Positions 6,379 to 8,416 of a stretch of DNA of 8,416 nt are shown here, piece by piece (the first letter of the stretch is position 1; each line of letters begins with the position of its first letter). Source of the stretch: Bacillota bacterium (GTDB lineage: Bacteria > Bacillota > Clostridia > Christensenellales > SZUA-584); NCBI GenBank assembly GCA_023436525.1, contig JAEZIW010000132.1, positions 1 through 8,416 on the forward strand, read 5' to 3'. Under the pieces are notes generated by a model that was not told where the DNA came from, did not search any database, and was given only the letters and a program-made list of their open reading frames with translations. The translations under genes and the position numbers were made by a program.

Positions 6379-6420
6379 ATACTATCATATATATCGTATC
6401 ATAACAAGCCTTTTGATACG
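6379..6420 (-). promoter_or_regulatory. Candidate promoter with overlapping operator-like dyad for the GGDEF gene
   Basis: On the minus strand CGTATCA (6420-6414) and TGATACG (6401-6395) form a perfect 7-bp inverted repeat with 12 nt between. A -35-like TTGTTA (6407-6402) lies inside it, followed after 17 nt by TAGTAT (6384-6379). A repressor on the dyad would cover the -35 region. The -10 choice is uncertain because the stretch is AT-rich (TATGAT and TATAAA are also nearby). The leader to the gene would be about 110 nt. Confidence 0.4.
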
Positions 6421-6456
6421 GTGCCGCCTGCTTTTTGTTGATTAATCAGCCCACAC

Positions 6457-6484
6457 AAAAGGGCTCCCGCAGCAACAGGAGCCC
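6457..6484 (-). terminator. Intrinsic terminator of the DUF2207 gene
   Basis: On the minus strand GGGCTCC (6484-6478), a 10-nt loop, GGAGCCC (6467-6461), then TTTT (6460-6457). Flanking CACAC and GTGTG could extend the structure around the T-run. It begins about 18 nt after the stop codon. Confidence 0.85.
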
Positions 6485-6502
6485 GTGTGATTGTCTGAGC
6501 GT

Positions 6503-8389
6503 TTACCAGCTGCCGCCCACGCCGCCGCCGCCGAAACCGCCGCCGGAAAAGCCGCCGCCCGAGAAACCGCCACCTCCGCCCCCGCCGTAGCCGCCGCCCG
6601 ACGACGCGGGTTTTGAAACCATCGTCGACTGAAAATGAGACATATTGTGCGTCATCATACTGGTGAACATCCAGGCATTAAACACCGGCGAACCGTAGTA
6701 ACCCCTGTACCAGCCGGGCGGCTCAAGGCCGATGCCTTCAAAGTTCTTTGCCCATTTGTCCGTCACGCCGAGCACATAGGCGTACGGCAGAATATTATAA
6801 AAGTACGACGGATTCTGTTCGACAAGCATGAGAATCCTGTCCTTTTCGGCTTTTTCAATAAAGTTCTTAAACCCGATCAGCTTGGCAAGCCATTCGCCGC
6901 CCAGCCTTGTGCGCTTTTTCATGATAATGGTGAGCGGCACCATGGCCAAGGTCGCTCCCGCCGTCGCCAAAACCACACCCCACGACGCCATGCTGAAGGC
7001 GAAAGGTGTAATAACGATATAACCAAGTATGGCGAGCGAAAGCAGCACCACAGAAACAACAAGCCCCGCTATACGGCTGCCATGCTTCGTCGAACGCCAT
7101 TTCTCAGCCACACGCACCAGAATAAACACCGGTACACTGATAATCACGCTGATAATGACGGCACCAACCACACCCGCCATCACTTCATATGTATCACTGA
7201 AAATGTAATGGAACAGCGCGAGCGCAATCGGCAGCATCGTCGCAAGCCCCATAAACGCGCGCGCGCGTTTGGATTGCTTGGTGAAAAGCTGCTTTTCTTT
7301 TACGCTTTCAAAATAACTGCTGACACCTGTCTTCGTGGCGGCCATCGTGGTATAAAAGCTGTATTTCAAGCTCGAGAGTGCCACAGCGTTGCCTTCGCGA
7401 AACAGCTTGCTGAACATCGTCTTTTCATAAGGCTTCGCATCTTCGTCAAGATACTTGAGCTGCACCAATTCAAACTCGTTTTTCTCTTTCTCGTCAATAC
7501 GCAGATACCCTTTATCTGCCCAGTACAAAATCAGCGACACCACATCCTTGTCATCCACACAGCCGTCTATCACATATCCGGCCTCGGCTGATGTCATACC
7601 GTCCGGCGCGTAGAATTCCACGGTGGGGAATATCCTATCGTCTCGCCCGAAAACAAACCAAAGTATCAGTGAGAGCAGCACCAACGCACCGCTCAGCACA
7701 TACAGCAAGATGTCCCATGGGTCACCCGTCGTTTCGTTCACAAAATACCCTTCGGGAAACTTCATGCGAACCGTCATAATTTCGCCGCCGTCAATTGGCC
7801 GCAGCGCATGCCCTTTGAGCAGTTTACCGTCCTTCTCCCACGCCACGGACGAATTGTCTGTTGACCCGTACGACCCCAGCGTCACATTGACCTCCGACTC
7901 ATCAAAGTCTTTGGGCAGCTCGATGACAAAGACCGCGTTCTGAATGGTGTCACCATAAGCGCAGTTGATAATATTCCTGTAAAACTTGTCGAAGGCATCA
8001 TGGCTCGGGTCGGAAACGACGCATTTGTATGTGATCAGATACTGCTGCTCTCCATACACATATTCATCCGGATCGCCTATTTTTGCGCTGAGATAATCGC
8101 CGCTGCGAGACAGCTCAAACGGCACGCCGTCTACGTTATAATCGTAAACCCTTGTGGTGTATCTTGCGCCTTCATAGTCGCCCGCAACCTGCACCTCGTG
8201 GAATATTCCGTGGCGGTTTTCTTTGAAATCGACGGTAATCCGTTCCACCACATCGAGCACATTGCTTTCCGATACCTTCACATAAACATCATAACCGGTG
8301 ATGTCATAAGCGTCATCAGCCAGCGCCGCCCCCGGTACGCAGACCAGCACCAGCGCGGCGATGAGCAGCATCAAAGTGAATTTTTTCAT
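6503..8389 (-). CDS. DUF2207 (YciQ-like) membrane protein with glycine-rich tail
   Basis: A predicted envelope protein of unknown function; no member's reaction is known to me. The 628 residues begin with a signal peptide (KK, then hydrophobic 4-20, likely cleavage after ALA at 24). An extracellular beta-rich domain follows (about 25-220), starting with the YDVYVKVSESNVLDVVERIT stretch (33-52) typical of the family. Membrane segments lie at about 227-247, 379-396, 402-426, 439-461 and 468-490. Between the first two, a cytoplasmic region carries GMTSAEAGYVIDGCVDDKDV (264-283) and WADKGYLRI (290-298), family hallmarks. After the last segment come GFKNFIEKAEKDR (506-518) and LPYAYVLGVTDKWAKNF (534-550). 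The tail (597-628) is almost all glycine with serine and phenylalanine, ending GGSW. ATG 8389 follows AAGGAGGG closely (4-5 nt). The upstream region is cut off, so operon partners are unknown. Confidence 0.92.
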   Translation of the reverse strand: MKKFTLMLLIAALVLVCVPGAALADDAYDITGYDVYVKVSESNVLDVVERITVDFKENRHGIFHEVQVAGDYEGARYTTRVYDYNVDGVPFELSRSGDYLSAKIGDPDEYVYGEQQYLITYKCVVSDPSHDAFDKFYRNIINCAYGDTIQNAVFVIELPKDFDESEVNVTLGSYGSTDNSSVAWEKDGKLLKGHALRPIDGGEIMTVRMKFPEGYFVNETTGDPWDILLYVLSGALVLLSLILWFVFGRDDRIFPTVEFYAPDGMTSAEAGYVIDGCVDDKDVVSLILYWADKGYLRIDEKEKNEFELVQLKYLDEDAKPYEKTMFSKLFREGNAVALSSLKYSFYTTMAATKTGVSSYFESVKEKQLFTKQSKRARAFMGLATMLPIALALFHYIFSDTYEVMAGVVGAVIISVIISVPVFILVRVAEKWRSTKHGSRIAGLVVSVVLLSLAILGYIVITPFAFSMASWGVVLATAGATLAMVPLTIIMKKRTRLGGEWLAKLIGFKNFIEKAEKDRILMLVEQNPSYFYNILPYAYVLGVTDKWAKNFEGIGLEPPGWYRGYYGSPVFNAWMFTSMMTHNMSHFQSTMVSKPASSGGGYGGGGGGGFSGGGFSGGGFGGGGVGGSW

Positions 8390-8416
8390 GAGCCCTCCTT
8401 ATCAACACCCTGTTGA

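Noticed and set aside
6439..6448. TGATTAATCA palindrome after the DUF2207 terminator
   Set aside because: A 10-bp palindrome in AT-rich intergenic DNA is easily due to chance, and it does not match a complete FNR/CRP-type site or sit at a clear promoter position.
6635..7591. Plus-strand open frame of 318 codons
   Set aside because: Antisense to the well-supported DUF2207 gene; histidine and arginine rich composition typical of a shadow frame.

Overview
The window reads as bacterial chromosome from an anaerobic, GC-rich member of the Firmicutes, probably Clostridia. This is an inference. The glycine decarboxylase is split into two subunits, the genes run in the order gcvT-gcvH-gcvPA-gcvPB, ribosome binding sites are strong AGGAGG types, and there are short intrinsic terminators. 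No 16S or other taxonomic marker is present. Every gene I can support lies on the minus strand, so transcription runs from right to left. I found no credible plus-strand gene, tRNA, rRNA, CRISPR array or insertion sequence.

Right to left: (1) 8389-6503, a secreted/membrane DUF2207 (YciQ-like) protein with signal peptide, about five membrane segments and a glycine-rich tail, closed by a terminator. (2) 6265-5318, a soluble PAS-GGDEF protein predicted to make cyclic di-GMP, with an intact GGDEF active site and RxxD inhibitory site; a 7-bp dyad lies over its likely promoter and a textbook terminator follows it. (3) A 375-bp gap, 5317-4943, with a cluster of GCAA/TTGC dyads, a possible decayed coding remnant, and a good promoter (perfect TATAAT) for the next operon. 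(4) The glycine cleavage operon: gcvT 4942-3869, gcvH 3849-3472, gcvPA 3469-2156, gcvPB 2159-699, tightly packed, with a 4-nt ATGA overlap between the two P subunits and a terminator at 651-680. (5) An abrupt change to AT-rich DNA, with a partial membrane-protein gene starting near 444 and running off the left edge.

The four gcv genes encode the T, H and P proteins of the glycine cleavage system: P (PA+PB) decarboxylates glycine onto the lipoyl arm of H, and T moves the methylene group to tetrahydrofolate and releases ammonia. The fourth component, L protein (dihydrolipoamide dehydrogenase), is not in this window and the operon ends cleanly after gcvPB, so it must be encoded elsewhere. The predicted mRNA leader of the operon is only about 70 nt, too short for a glycine riboswitch, and instead begins with two mutually exclusive GC-rich hairpins.

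Most of the window is ordinary core metabolism and signalling. The parts worth a second look are the AT-rich left-edge membrane gene, the short gcvT leader, the dyad cluster at 5101-5179, and the operator-like dyad before the GGDEF gene. I see no clear evidence of a new multi-gene system.
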